Below, in pieces: positions 20,036 to 32,670 of a stretch of 64,000 bases of DNA. Origin of the DNA: Theropithecus gelada (taxonomy: Eukaryota > Chordata > Mammalia > Primates > Cercopithecidae). A program made the translations under genes and the position numbers. The stretch spans positions 158,868,526-158,932,525 of the forward strand of contig NC_037673.1 in the NCBI RefSeq assembly GCF_003255815.1. The letters are read 5' to 3'. Within the stretch, counting starts at the first letter, position 1, and each line of letters opens with the position of its first letter. Below the pieces are notes generated by a model. The model did no database searches. It worked only from the letters and a program-made list of their open reading frames with translations, and was not told the origin of the DNA.

Positions 20036-20735
20036 AAAAAGAGGGACATTGTATAAAAATAATATTGACTGTACCAAATCCTGACAACGGTGCAGAGCAA
20101 TGCGAATTCTCATACATTGCTGGTATGAATGTAAAATGGAACAATTAATTTGGAAAATAATTTGTAAGTTACTTATAAAGTTAAGTGAAGACCATGTAAC
20201 TTAACAATCTCACTCTTGAGTATTTACCATAGAGAAATAAAAACTCATGGTCACTTAACATCTTACACACAAATGTTTATAGCTGTTATTTCATACTCAC
20301 CAAAAATTGGAGTAACCCTAAAGTAACGAACAAGTGAAAGGATAAAGAAATTATGGTCCATACATACAATGTAATGTTTCTCAACAATTAACAGACTATT
20401 GATACACATAGAAACTCAGAAGCCATTTAAAGGCAGTACGCAGAATATAAAAGAAATCAGTTTCAAGATTGCTTACTGAATAATTCCATTTATATGATAT
20501 TCTTGAAAACCCAAATTTACAGGGATTAAAAACAGATCAGAAATTTCCAGGAAATAGGAATGGGGTTGTTAGTATAAATGAATAGCATAAAGAAATTTTT
20601 AGGGGTAACGAAGCTGTGTCCTGTGGTGGTTGTTGCATTACTCTGTCAATGTATTAAAATGAGTAGAATTGCACAACAAAAAATACTCAGCTCCACTATA
20701 ATAATGTATACAATAAATAATTTTACTTACAAAAT
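20036..20735 (+). mobile_element. Second old L1M 3' part (ORF2 C-terminus and 3' UTR)
   Basis: A second L1M end directly downstream of the first: attctcatacattgctggta, aacaatctcactcttgagta, aatgtttatagctgttattt, tatgatattcttgaaaaccc, then a degraded 3' UTR. Two L1M 3' ends in tandem mean two separate elements. The ORF2 piece at 13956-14456 may belong to this one. Confidence 0.7.
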
Positions 20736-20991
20736 TATTGATAATTTATAAAATAAAAGCAAATAAATGAAAAGAGTGGTTCTTATTGTCATTAGTTTCT
20801 TAGCATCAGCAAGCCTGTACATTCTGAGTATGCTCAGGAAACAACACACTGTCTAGCCTTGTGCTTGTAATATACTACACATTTACTAAAAAGGAAGAAA
20901 TTATTATTGATATTGTTAAAATTGTCTAATATACCACTCTCAAAGAATACTGAGAGACGACCTCTAATGTAATCTAATGAATTTTGCGTTT
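20736..20991. other. Unique AT-rich stretch; nothing recognised
   Basis: No repeat or gene feature seen. Confidence 0.4.
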
Positions 20992-21468
20992 CAGTTACCT
21001 ATTGCTACATAACAATATTGTTGCTTAAAACAACACTGTATTACTTTACGTTATTTTATAGTAGTTATCTTAGTGACTTCTCTGCTGATTTTGCCTGAGC
21101 TCATACATGAGTCTACATAAACTGGAGAGTTGGGCAGGCTGGAAAACCCAAGATGGTATTGATGACTTGTTTGGCATTAATGCTAGCTGAAAATAAGGGC
21201 AACTTTTCTCCTCTACATGATTCTCAACCTCCAGTATTCTAGACCAACTTTGTAGAGTGGCCTCAGAGCAATAAGTCATGAGGGTGAGAGTGAAAGCTGC
21301 AAGGTATCTTCAGGCCTAGGCTCTAGAACCTACGCAATGCCATTTTCCCCACTACTAATGGTCAAAGCAAATAACAAGGCCAGCCTGAATTGAAGTAGTG
21401 GGGAAATACACTCCACCTCTTCACTGCAGAAGCCACAAACTATTTGGACTATATTTTTTTCTACCATA
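20992..21468 (-). mobile_element. MLT1 (E-H type) MaLR LTR, antisense
   Basis: On the plus strand it opens with cagttacctattgctacata and gcttaaaacaacac, the reverse complement of the MLT1 3' end. It closes with atacactccacctcttcact and ttggactatattt near the reverse complement of the 5' end. About 475 bp, so close to full length. Solitary. Confidence 0.8.
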
Positions 21469-24400
21469 CCATTTAATTCTTATATTAACAGGAGTTAAAG
21501 AGCAAACTGCTGAACATTTATTTCCCGATACACGCAAAGATAGAAATTTCAGACTTTTTTCCAACGCAGTAAGAAGAAAGACCTTTCCTTTCCTTTACGT
21601 TGTGAATATCATTTTTCATGCGAATAGTGTATGCATGATATGGCCATCATGTGTGGTGGTCGTCTTTATTTGAAAGGTCTTTTTTATTTCCTAAGAATTA
21701 ATTGAATATGGTAACTGTTTATTGCATAGCTCAGGCTTGTGCCTACTTCCCTACAAGGCAGATCTGATGATCTGTTAACACCTACAGTTTCAATTTATCT
21801 CAGAGGAAAAAAGAATCACACTAACATAGGAATGAGACTCATTAAATTCACCCTGTCTTGGTTAGAAACTGGAAATAGTGTTCCTCACTTACATTTGTCA
21901 GCTAAAAGAGAGAATTCTTATGATTAAAAAGTTGGAGAATTATTTGTACTTTGCAAAAGGTGCTAAGTCGTTTTCCCAAAGGAAGTAATTTCCAGATTTC
22001 CATTTTTAGAACTGCTTCTCCCCACATTTTCCCTGAAGATATTTTTCTTTTCAATTCTCACTTTCACATCTCTATTGCCTTGGTTTTAATTTAATTAATT
22101 ACTTATTTTAATTTTATTTTTGTGGGATACTTTTATGACATATAGATGACTTATAAATATATATACAGGGATGCTGTGGTTGTATGGAAGTGTAAAACAG
22201 TGCAGATGAAGAGCCATCTATGTTTCCATAGGAAAGTATAAGTTTCCTGAGTAACATTCAGGTTTATTTTAGTGCCTCTTTTTTTTTTTTTTCCAGTGTA
22301 GCAACAACTTTCAAAAGAATGTTCACTTGCATTAAGAAATTCAGAAGTAATAGCATTTCTTAGAAAGATGAAATGATCCTCTGTTCCCAAATGTGCTCTG
22401 TGTCTAATATTATAGTCACTTCCTTCCTTGTTTCTGCCTGTAAAGTAATGCTCTGATTAGTGTCATCCTTGTACTTTGCTGTTAGGTACAATAAGGCACT
22501 TAATATGGACAATAATGAAATAGTGAAAATTAGAAGCTTTGGGAAAAATTACATGTACAGCAACATTTAATATTCATAATGGCTGGATACAGCAATTGGA
22601 GGTAGTGTTTTCAATGAAATAAAAGATCATTTGACCAGCAGCATACTTTTATTAAGAAACCTGGGCAAAATAATTTTTTCTTTCAATTGCTGGCTTAGAC
22701 AATTTGCAGGAAGTGAATGAGTATATCATGACCTCTGCCTGTAATTAGTATCTAAATTCTACTTTCTTTGTTGAGTGTATTAGCACTACCATTGGTTTTA
22801 GAATCTAGTCTCCTGGCATCCATGTATTGTGTCTTTTCTATTAATTAGGTGCCAGTTTTAGCCAGCCAATTGATCTACCAAAACAAGCTAAAACATCAGG
22901 AACTCATAAATTGAATGTTTTACTATTGCAAAGGAATTAGGTCATTCAGGAATACATTCATCAGAGCATGGATAATAGAAACAGTCATTAGGAGGAGGCC
23001 AAGAAAGGGCCTTGAGGTCTCTGGTTGATATGGGGTTGTTTGGTGTAAAAAACTATCTCTAAAACATTTGTAACAATAAGTCTGCTTTAAGTGAAGGATC
23101 TCCTTAATTTGTATGGTGCACTACACCATCCTAAGACTAACAAAATAAGATAAAGTTCTTAGTTTATCCAAATTTATTATCTCCCATATTTTGTTTTATA
23201 ATACATAATTGTATTTCTCATACACACATCATTGATTTGAGGAGACTGTTCAGCCATTAAATATCCCCTTTCTAGAAAAGATTTTATTCTTCATTAGGAT
23301 ATCTCCAGTTTTCTCAGGAATTTGGTTGAACATTATGTTTTTTAAAGAGCCCTTAAGAGAATTATGTACTGCGTCCCAGAGGCAGACTTCTCAGTAGAAA
23401 GCACAGTGGGATAATCCTCTCCCTTGCTCTGTTTATTCTTCCTAATCTTTTATTAGGAGTCTTTGGAGTCATTTCACACTGTTGATATTTACTGAGCTTG
23501 TCATCATCTGAAAGCTCGTCCTTTGTTGATATGGATTTCTGTCAAGTCAAATTTCTTCCATCTAATATTATATATGTTTGCAGGTTTAACATTCATTTGT
23601 GTGCACGTGGTCAGGTGCTGGGGGAGTGGTGGAGAAAGATGTTCCATATTTTTCTTCGGGATATTTGAAATCTTTTGAATGCTGATATTGCCAACAATGG
23701 TATTAATTATGCCTTGTGACTTTGCATAATGAATAAAAGATTTATTTTTCTCCTTCCTGAATTATAAGAATAAATGTATGAGGTACACTTGAATAAAGCG
23801 AAAAATAGATTTCTAAAAATATCTTATTTGCTATTAATATTCAGTAAAACCTGAGTCACAGAAAACGAAAGAGATTGCAAATCTGACAAAAAAGTTGATC
23901 TTTTGGCAGTCTACTTTTAGAGAAAAGTCAAAGACAAGATTAAAAGTGAATATAGCATGGCTAACAAAACTCATATATGCATAACTCGTACAGTGCAAAT
24001 TTCCTGACATCCTTTTCTGTGTTCTAAACTACTCCAGGAATCTTCCTCTATACCTATTATCCCTAGTATTCTATTCAATGGAAAATGATGTTCAGAATAT
24101 CATAAGCAAAAGACTACAGAATTGTTCACAATAAAGTATTAAGAGACTTTCACTGTGCAGCACTTTCAAAACCAGAAAAGGGATGTAAATGTGTATAATG
24201 TTTTATACTTATCTAAACAAAACATTTAATATTTCAAGTGTCCCCATTTCATTTTCCTCTATTCATTTTGGCTTCTTACCATTGAAGTTTTTCTCTTTTT
24301 CATTTTATTCTCCTTTACTAATTTCAAACTAGAAATACTTATGGACATGGTACATATATATATCCATCTCTTCTTTTCACTTGGGAACTAATCTTGCTAA

Positions 24401-25351
24401 AAGAATTCTGGAACTTACAAGAGGTATTGGTTCATTTTGAACATAATAATCTTTAGAATAAGAACATGTTATGTAAAATCAATTTATTCATACAATAGAC
24501 ATGAACTCAATGCTTACCATGGGTTTGATTATTGTGTTGGAGATCAAAGAAGTACCAGCTGTAAGTGCAACCCAATTTCAACTACAGAATAGGTTCTTAA
24601 TATGTTCTTTTTTTTTAAGTCAGCTACATTACAAATAAATGATTCTCATTTGACATTTTAATCGACCAACTTTTACTCACTTTTTAGTTTATTTATATCT
24701 AAGTGACAATAATGTAAGAATGGCAGAATCTAAGATATACGGAGAAGCTTAAGTCCCAATGAACAAATTTAAGTGTAATCTGAGCCATCTAAAAAGTAAA
24801 AACTAAACTGTGTTAGTCCACAGTTGAAACCCACAATTTGAGGCTACATGTGTATATAGCACTTTGCAAAAAAAAGTTCTCAGTAATAAATAATCAAAAC
24901 AGAAACAAAAGAAAAATACACAAACCACAGTATGATTTTATTAGTCATCTATGTAGAAAGCAAACATATTTATTTTAGAAATTGTTTTTATCTGTCCATT
25001 CTCAACTGAGAGTTACCTCTGGTGCATTTAGACATCATCATTAAAAGGAAACAATTTAGTCTAGAAGAAACTGTTTCAGTTTAGGGATCTAGAAACTTGG
25101 TGCTGATCCAAAATTTGTAAATAGGTTGGTATGGGAACATGAGACAATTATTTTGAGTTCTTGCTCTGAGATTTCTTATCTATAAAAAGAAGAATTTGCA
25201 CTGATCTTCTCCATCTTTTCCACATACCAAGGGCAAGTCCCAAAGCTCCACATAGCATCCACAGGGATGAAGCAGATCCCAGATGGTTCTGCTTGTCCTT
25301 GGTAAGGCTTCCACTTCTCCTTCTCCTTCTATGGTATAGCTAATGTTATCT
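21469..25351. other. Long unique stretch; no gene recognised
   Basis: Nearly 3.9 kb with no repeat I can name, only short A/T runs (for example about 22279-22293 and 24607-24615). The part around 22600-22900 has several homeodomain-like cores (taattag, attaattag, caattgatc) and little decay-like character, so it could hold conserved non-coding sequence. That is inference only. No splice-flanked open frame of convincing length. Confidence 0.4.
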
Positions 25352-25715
25352 GTATTATGCTCTGAATGCTTGAGTTCCATCAAAATTCATATGTGGAAAT
25401 CCTACCTCCCTAGGTGATGGTATTAGGAGGTGGAATCTTTGGGAAGTGATTAGTTCATGAGAGTGATGACTTTATCAAGGGGATTAATGACCTTATAAAA
25501 GAGGCTAGATAATTTTTCCCTTCCACCATGAAGGACAGAGTGAAAGACAGCCATGTATGACCCAGAAAGTGGGCCATCACCAGACATCATATCTATTGGC
25601 ACCTTAATCTTGTAATTCCCTACCTCCAGAACTGTGAATAATGAATTTCTGTTGTTTATAAGCCATCAAGTCCATCTACAGTATTTTGTTATAGCAGCAC
25701 AAATGGACTAAGACA
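25352..25715 (+). mobile_element. MLT1 (A/B-type) MaLR LTR, full length
   Basis: Clear order: ctgaatgcttgagttcc, gatggtattaggaggtggaa, accttataaaagaggctag (promoter region), ttccaccatgaaggacag, cagaaagtgggccatcacca, then ccagaactgtgaataatgaa, gtttataagccatcaagtcc and the terminus aaatggactaagaca. About 364 bp, solitary. Plus-strand orientation puts any remnant promoter reading toward higher coordinates. Confidence 0.9.
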
Positions 25716-26005
25716 CCCTGAAATCTCCCAAGACTAATCTTATTCTTTTTCTTTTATTGTATATATCAATCAACACTAGAAGCTTGGCATATTACAATCA
25801 TCCTTTAAACCCTCGTTCTATCCATGTATTGAGTAAGTTATGAGGCAAACCCTTTACCTCTGCTCTGGCCAACATTTTCTATTCCTTTTGACTCTTTTAT
25901 TTTTCCTTATAGTATTTGTCACCATCTCTTATACCATATATTTTATTTTTATCAATGCTTATCTTCCCACAGATATATGGCCTTTACAAAGACAGAACTT
26001 CTTTT
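25716..26005. other. Unique stretch; nothing recognised
   Basis: T-rich intergenic text without a nameable repeat. It may be a decayed part of the neighbouring L1M. Confidence 0.4.
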
Positions 26006-26975
26006 TTTAAAAAACTATTATTTTTAGAATACTTTTAGATTTATAGAAAAATTTTAAAGATAGTAGAGTTTTCCAATACACCACACCTAGTTTTCCCTAT
26101 TATTAACATAATAATCAATATGTATATTGTAATGTTTGTTATAATTAAAATAATATTCATATATTATTAACTAAAATTTATTTCACCTACTACTTACCTA
26201 ATGTCCTTTTTCAGTCCTTGAACCCAGCCAATAAGTCAAATTACATTTAGTCCTTGTGTTTCCTTAAACTCCTCTTGGCCATGAAGTTTCTCAGACTTTC
26301 CTTGTTTTTGATAATTTTGACAATTTTGAGTAATACTGGTAAAATATTTTGTAGAATGTTTCTTGAATGATATTTGTCTAATGTTTTTCACAAGATTGGA
26401 GGAGAGTTGTGGATTTGGAGGAGAGAGAGCACAGGTAATGAGCTATTCTTACCACCTCACATGAACGGTTTATACTATTAACGTGACTTATCACTGCTGA
26501 TGCTGGTCTTGATCAGCTGGGTGAAGCAGTGTCTGTCAAGTTTCCCCACTGCAAAATTACTCTTTTTTTCTCACTTCTGTTTTGTAGTCTTTGGAAGGAA
26601 GTTGCTATGCATAGCCCAAATTAAGGGAGTGATGTTCCACCTCCTTCAGAGCATAGTATGTACAAAAATCATTGGGATTTTTCTACACGGAAAATTTATA
26701 TATTCTCTCATTTGTTTATTTATTCAATTATTTATTTATATTTGTATAGACTCACAAGTATTTATTATACTTTGGGTTATAATACAATATTATATTTATT
26801 TTATTGGCTCCTATGTATTTTGATACACTCCCATAATTTTTTTTTTTTTTTTTAGGTACTTTCTTACTTTCTGGCACTACAAGATGTTTCAGCCTCATCT
26901 TCTATATTTCCTGTCTTAGTCTTAGAATGTAAGGAGCTCTGCTTCCTTTCCTTGAATATCAGCATTTTAAACCAT
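26006..26975 (-). mobile_element. Old L1M (L1MC/L1ME-type) 3' UTR, antisense
   Basis: The plus strand reads as the complement of a long L1M 3' region: agaatacttttagatttata, accaccacacctag-type text, tacctaatgtcctttttcag, ttaaactcctcttggccatg, ctcagactttccttgttttt, gtaatgagctattcttacca, tatcactgctgatgctggtc, and near the end tactttctggcactacaaga. The conserved order over almost 1 kb makes the repeat call firm; the subfamily is uncertain. Two open frames in it (26500-26855) have no coding meaning. Confidence 0.7.
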
Positions 26976-27019
26976 GATATGAATGTTAGACATGCTGTTT
27001 CCTACTGGTGCACTCTTGC

Positions 27020-27340
27020 TTCTAGGCTCTCCTAAGTGACAAGGGGTGGGACCTTTGGAATGTAGTTGGGTTTAGATGAGGTCTTGAAGGTGAGATTCCC
27101 AGGATGGGACTTGGAGATACCAGAGAGCTTGTTCTACAGACAATCAGCAATAACTCCTTTAAGCAGTCAGCAAGACGATAGACTATCTGTAAGGCAGGAA
27201 GAGGCCCCTCACCATAAAACAAATTTGTCAACACCTTGATCCAAAACTGCACAGCCGCTAGAACTGTGGGAAATAGGTGTCTGTTGTTTAGGCCACCTAG
27301 TCTGTGGTATTTTCTTATAGCACCCTGAGCTGACTAAGAG
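27020..27340 (+). mobile_element. MLT1A-type MaLR LTR, 5' truncated
   Basis: Keeps ggggtgggacctttggaat, gggtttagatgaggtcttga, gatgggacttggagatacca, then caccttgatccaaaactgca, ctgttgtttaggccacctag and tgagctgactaaga at the end. The first 50 or so bases are missing. The gcgtactcaatatatc and gaatgaatgaatag text just after it (27342-27372) looks like an L2 3' tail, so it may have landed in an L2. Confidence 0.8.
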
Positions 27341-27372
27341 CGTACTCAATATATCTTTTTGAATGAATGAAT

Positions 27373-30319
27373 AGAACAATGGTTTTTAAGTTTCTTTCTA
27401 GTTAAAAAACCACCGTGATACTATGTAAGTTATTTGGTGATATAATTTTATTTTATTTTGCCTACTCCCACTTTCTCTTCCAAAAAGTCGTGGTAGAAAA
27501 TAAAATAGGTACTGCTTTAAATTATGATTGTGATAAAACTGTTTCCCAAAAAACTTTTCCAAAAGGAATTTGGAGGTATGTCATTTATAATGACTGTTGC
27601 ATTGATTAAAATAGTGTATATAAGAAATTTTAGGTATTTAGAAATGGATAAAAGTGGTAACATAGTAGATCTTTTTTTTTCTACCATTTGCATAGTGTCA
27701 ATTTATGCAGCATTTTTCAAAGAAAATTGAAAGTTATCTTTAAATTATTCTGTGCTATTAACGAGGTTTAAGCCTTAAAGAGTAGATGTAAACTACTTCA
27801 CCTAAAAAGAACATACAATTACAGGCCTCCCTGAGCAGATATCTTGGTGTATGGAAACAAGGGTTTTCAGTCTTTCCTATTTTAAAGAGTTCCCAGTTGA
27901 GGACTGGGTGAAATACATGCAAAAATTTGCCTGCAGCCCTTTTACTCACATAGTTCACACACAATTTAGTTTTGAGTTAATCTGAAGTCGTTTTATTGTT
28001 AAGTTATAATTTATGGTGTATATCCAAAACAACAACACTAAGTTAAATAAAGTACCATAGAAAAGTTATTATTAGTCTTTTCATTTACCTTATTACTAAA
28101 GACATCAGTGTAAAACTGGTTTAAATTAAGATATGATGCACAAGACCACGTTTGTTCTGATGGAATGACAAGCCCATAAGCATTTCTAATTCTACCAGGA
28201 AAACTTTCAAGACTTGATCATCAGTCTTGTCCTAGTGTGAGTTAGAGATATGATTCTCAAGGTCATAATTACTCTTGAGTTAGTCCAACCAGAAATTCTA
28301 GTCTACATAAAACACTCCAATATTTCTAAGACTAAGCAATCAGCAGAATCACAGAAGAATTTGGAATCAAATCAGTTAGGATTTTTGTAAATGACAAGCC
28401 ACAGTTGGTTTGGTTTTGTAAATCTTTACACAGAACTTCACTGTCCCTGAAGTTTGTCATAAAGAGAGCATTTATATAATGTGTGGCATTAAATACCCCA
28501 TTTTACTTATAGATATTAACAAATTTTCTTTTAAACATCTGTAGATACTAAATAATATTACTCTCATGAAAAACTTATGTCTGGTAATTCCCCCACACCA
28601 CCCCAGCACACACACACTGGTTGTTATTTCCTTACAGCTTTTATTTTCTCTTCACATCCCAAGGCTACTCTCTATCTTTTTATTCTGCATCGAATTCCAG
28701 ATATACTAGAGAATTCAGTGAAAATTGCATTTCAAATAAAAAATTAATAATACCTTTTAGTATTAGTATGTTCCAAATATTATGTGGGACATAGTTACCC
28801 TACATTTATTATTCATCACTTATCTAAAAGTCAAATTTAACTGGATGTTCTGTGTTTTAATTTGCTAAAACCTTAAGTCTAAAGTTAGACACAGCACTTG
28901 CCATTTCAGTTGTTTAATGTTTTTAATGTCCTATATAAAATGAAAATTAATTATTCAAATTTTTTGAGCAATAAGACATTTTAAAGACTCAATGTAAATA
29001 ATCACTTTTAAATTTAATTACATATACAAAATTATTTTGAAGTCATACTGTGCTAAGCCTTAGTCCAATTTTTTTTTAAAGTTCTCAAATTTCCCTCAAA
29101 GAACTTTGTTCTCTTTATGTTCCCATAAAAACGTGAACATCCAGAACCTATTGGATTGTTTCTCATGTAATATTGTTATATTTCATTAAGATGCCTGTCT
29201 TCTTGTTGAATTATAAGCTCCTTGGAAAAAATAGATACTTTATCTTGGTATCACTCAGATTATTTTACCTTCATATCTTTTAATGTACCACGTTCCAGTT
29301 AACTGAATTGGAAAAATCAGGCTCCACTGAATGGCAGCTAAGCATTGGTACTCCAGTCATTTCGAAATGGCACACAGTAACTGCATTGCAAATCAGTTTA
29401 CAGTCTCATGACTGCTTGTTAGGTCAAAGCAGAAAATAAACCAAATAACAGATGTTGAAAGGAAGACTACTTCAACTTAGAGTGCCTTTGGGAAAATATG
29501 TATGTTATGTTTTTTTTCTGGGCCATGGGAAGTAGTTGAATTTGTTAAAATAGATGATACTGTCACCATAATAATTTCCAGTAGGAAATTTGAAAAAAAA
29601 AAAAACTATAAGGCTTGTTATATTTTCTTTTCACAGATAATCTTCAAATATTTTGGTCTTGTATTATTTTATTCTTAAGAATAATGTAAAGTAATGAAAA
29701 TGGCTGTTTAAAGTTTTTTAAATACCTTAAGATATCTAGGATAGATAGGCTGTGTTGAAATATTTTTATGAAATATTTATTTTTTCTTGTACTCATTCCA
29801 AAAAAGTTTAGTTTGGCTCATAGAAAACTTGAAGCCATGATAATCAAAAGTTATTTTGAATCCATTTGACCTACATATGTATATATTGTTTTTATTATAA
29901 GTAATATCGTATTTTGATATAACCAACATGATGTGACCTAAAGTTGTTAATGGTCAATGTAAAGTATATAAACCCAAAGTATAGCACAAATCTGCTATTT
30001 TGCCCTATCTTTCATTTTCTCTTCTTCTGGTACAACTCTGATTTTATTTGGGGGACCATACATTTCTCATTAGACAGAATCTAGGCGGAACTGTCAATCA
30101 AATTCCTTGTACTTCTCTCAGAGGATAGATACTTCATGCAAACCAGGACAGATAATATCCTTTCCCTAGAATGCACACAAAAGCTGACAGGAGTTATGAG
30201 TCTCCTTTAGTCTTGGCTTCTCACATCCAAATAGCTTCATTGATTCCTGTCCTGTTTGATGCCTGGTTCTGTAACGTTTTCTTTGATGTGTGGAGTTATT
30301 TCATATCCTCCAGAAAATT
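27373..30319. other. Long unique AT-rich stretch; nothing recognised
   Basis: About 2.9 kb without a repeat I can name. Small features only: an A-run near 29593-29605, (AC)n-like text at 28597-28617, and T-runs. No exon-like or RNA-gene-like structure. Confidence 0.45.
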
Positions 30320-30621
30320 GTTTGTTTGTTTATTTATTTATATTTATTGAGACGGAGTCTCACTCTGTTGCCCAGACTGGAGTGCTGTGACTCACTGCAA
30401 CCTCCACCATCAAGGTTCAAGTGATTCTCTTGCTTCCGTCTCCTGAGTAGCTGGAATTACAGGTGCCAGCCACCACGCCTGGCTAATTATTGTATTTTTA
30501 ATAGAGATGGAGTTTCAACATGTTGGTCAAGCTGGTCTCAAACTTCTGACCTCAAATGATTCACCCGCCTCGGCCTCCCAAAGTGCTGGGATTACAGGCA
30601 TGAACCACTGCACCTGGCCTG
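30320..30621 (-). mobile_element. AluS, full length, antisense
   Basis: T-rich tail with tttgtttgtttatttattta, then gagacggagtctcactctgt, ctgagtagctggaattacag, gtgctgggattacaggcat and the Alu 5' end at cacctggcc. Direct repeats gaaaatt at 30313-30319 and 30622-30628 are the probable target duplication. Confidence 0.9.
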
Positions 30622-30745
30622 GAAAATTTTTGTTTAATTGAGCAGAACAAGTTTAGTTGCTTGAAACTAAAGAACGTTAGTGAAAACACACGTTTATATG
30701 TTCCCTTAAAACAGGAGAAAAAAATAAGATGTGAGTAATACGGAG

Positions 30746-31135
30746 ACTATTAGTTTTCTCTGTGCTTCCATAATGAAGTACCTCAGAATGGATGACTTTA
30801 ACAACCGAAATTGATTTTCTCACAATTCTAGAGGCTAGGAACCTGCGATAAAGGTGTCAGCTGGCTTGGTTTCTTCTGCAGCCTCTTTTTCACTTCTAGA
30901 TGGCTGTTCTCTCCTTGTGTCCTCACATGGTCTTTTCTGTTTATGTGTCTGTGTCATGATTTTCTCTTATTATAGGAATACTAGTCATATTAGATTAGAA
31001 CCAACTTAGTGATGCCATTTTAATTTAATTACCTTGTTAAAGACTATCTCTGAATACATTCATATTCTAAGATACAGAGGTTAGGGCTTCAACATGAGTC
31101 TGGAATTTGGGGTGGAGGTGAGATACCACAATATT
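30746..31135 (-). mobile_element. MLT1 (C/D-type) MaLR LTR, antisense
   Basis: Complement of the MLT1 order: tattagttttctctgtgctt, tttctcacaattctagaggc, aaggtgtcagctggcttggt, gatggctgttctctccttg, tttaatttaattaccttgtt, then ggttagggcttcaacatga and a decayed 5' end. Same LTR class as 10861-11237, opposite strand. Solitary. Confidence 0.85.
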
Positions 31136-31540
31136 AGAGACTATCATTGTTGGGTTGAGAGGCAAGACCCCATTACTTGCCTGGATGACCACTCAGCTGA
31201 GAGAGACAGAGACAAAGAAATAGAGACAGAGAAAGAGAGAAAGAGAATTTTTAAAGGTGCAGAAACAGAAATAATAGAGAAAGGTTTAGGGTGCTTACAT
31301 GTCACAGAAATCCAGTAATATTCGAAATTGCTGATAAATTTAATAACTCATTGTAGTAAAGACTACAAAGTTGCGTGATGTGTAGCCTTTTCCCCATTAG
31401 TTTGCACAATAACTTGTACAGGCCTAGAATAGTCACAAAAAAATAGCTCTAAAACTCCAATTCCTTGGAAACAGACACACTGCATTCTCTCTGAAAGCTG
31501 AGAAATAAAATGTTACATTAACACTTGTAGAGACAGCAAT
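31136..31540. other. Unique stretch with a GA-rich patch
   Basis: The patch 31199-31247 is almost pure purine (gagagacagagacaaagaaa and similar). It gives a charged open frame (31094-31315) that I do not regard as coding. Nothing else recognised. Confidence 0.5.
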
Positions 31541-31549
31541 TCTGTTAGA

Positions 31550-31738
31550 CCTTTCTTTCTCTTTCTCTTTCTTTCTTTTTTCTCTTTCTTTCTTTCTTTC
31601 TCTCTCTTTTTCTTTCTTTCTTTCCCCTCCCTCCCTCCCTCCCTCCCTCCCTCCCTCCCTCCCTCCCTCCCTTCCTTCCTTCCTTCCTTCCTTCCTTCCT
31701 TCCTTCCTTCCTTCCTCTCTCTCTTTCTCTCTTTCTTT
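31550..31738. repeat. Compound polypyrimidine microsatellite (CTTT, CCCT, CCTT)
   Basis: Three blocks: CTTT-type repeats at about 31550-31623, (CCCT)n at 31624-31670, (CCTT)n at 31670-31715, then CT/CTTT to 31738. The strand is pure C/T throughout. The minus strand gives purine-only frames of Lys, Arg, Glu and Gly that are not genes. This is the AluY tail. Confidence 0.95.
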
Positions 31739-32022
31739 CAAGTCTCACTCTGTCTCCCAGGGTGGAGTGCAGTGGCGTGATCTCTGCTCACTGCAAGCTC
31801 CAACTCCCGGGTTCACGCTATTCTCCTGCCTCAACCTCCTGAGTAGCTGGGACTACAGGCGCCCGCCACTGTGCTTGGCTAATTTTTTTTTTTTTAATAT
31901 TTTTAGTAGAGATGGGGTTTCACCATGTTAGCAAGGATGGTTTCGATCTCCTGACCTCATGATCCACCTGCCTTGGCCTCCCAAAGTGCTGGGATTACAG
32001 GCGTGAGCCACCACGCCCGGCC
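31550..32022 (-). mobile_element. AluY with a 190-bp polypyrimidine tail, antisense
   Basis: Young-type Alu body at about 31740-32022: cactgcaagctccaactccc, gggttcacgctattctcctg, catgttagcaaggatggttt, cgatctcctgacctcatgat, and the end cacgcccggcc. Perfect 9-bp target duplication tctgttaga at 31541-31549 and 32023-32031. Everything between the left repeat and the Alu body is therefore the former poly(A) tail, now a long microsatellite on this strand. Confidence 0.93.
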
Positions 32023-32192
32023 TCTGTTAGATATTCCTATAATTGCTTTTAAATAACTTTAAATATGACCCACAGTAAGCAGTCATTTTATATGACTCAA
32101 TGGTGTAAAACTAAAACAGAAGTTTAATGAAAGAATGTTCTATCTATCTGTGTGTGATGCACTCTTCTTATCTTTCTTTGATGTGATTTTAT

Positions 32193-32357
32193 TTTTTTAA
32201 AAAGACTGAGTCTTGCTCTGTTGCCCAGGGCCAGGCCAGGCTGTAGTGCAGTGGTGTTATCACAGCTCACTGTAACTCTGAACTGCTGGACTCAAACAAT
32301 CCTCCTACCCTCAGCCTCCCAAAGTGCTAGGACTACAGGCATGAGCCACCACTTCTG
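32193..32357 (-). mobile_element. Old half-Alu (FLAM/AluJ-like monomer), antisense
   Basis: About 165 bp: gactgagtcttgctctgttg, tgtagtgcagtggtgttatc, acagctcactgtaactctga, then gcctcccaaagtgctaggac and gcatgagccaccac. It contains a small internal duplication (gccaggccaggc at 32230-32241). Too short and too diverged for a full Alu. Confidence 0.75.
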
Positions 32358-32670
32358 GTAAACTTTGTAAAAATAATAATTACTAACTAAAATTGATTTC
32401 ATGACCCACTAATAGGTCACAATCTGCAGTTCGAAAAATACTAGAAAACGGAAATTGCAGAAATGGTACAATTACACATATTATTGTAGAATGAGAAAAA
32501 AACATATCTATCTATTTCTCTATCATCTATTCGTATGTACTTATTATTGGAATACTCCAATGCAAATTTCCCATTATTCTTCAATATTTGCATAGCTGTT
32601 CTGTTTTTCTGCCAAACCTTGAGTAAGAATAGTGATACAGTAAAAACTAGGATAAAATCCATTTTATTCT
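32358..32670. other. Unique stretch, possibly with an old DNA-transposon end
   Basis: Text around 32390-32440 (ttcatgacccactaatagg, then gcagttcgaaaaatacta) resembles a terminal piece of an old DNA transposon, but I cannot name it. The rest is unassigned. Confidence 0.35.

Noticed and set aside
31433..31748. Lys/Arg/Glu/Gly-rich minus-strand frames
   Set aside because: They are the translation of the polypyrimidine tail of an AluY. Pure tetranucleotide repeats stay open in several frames.
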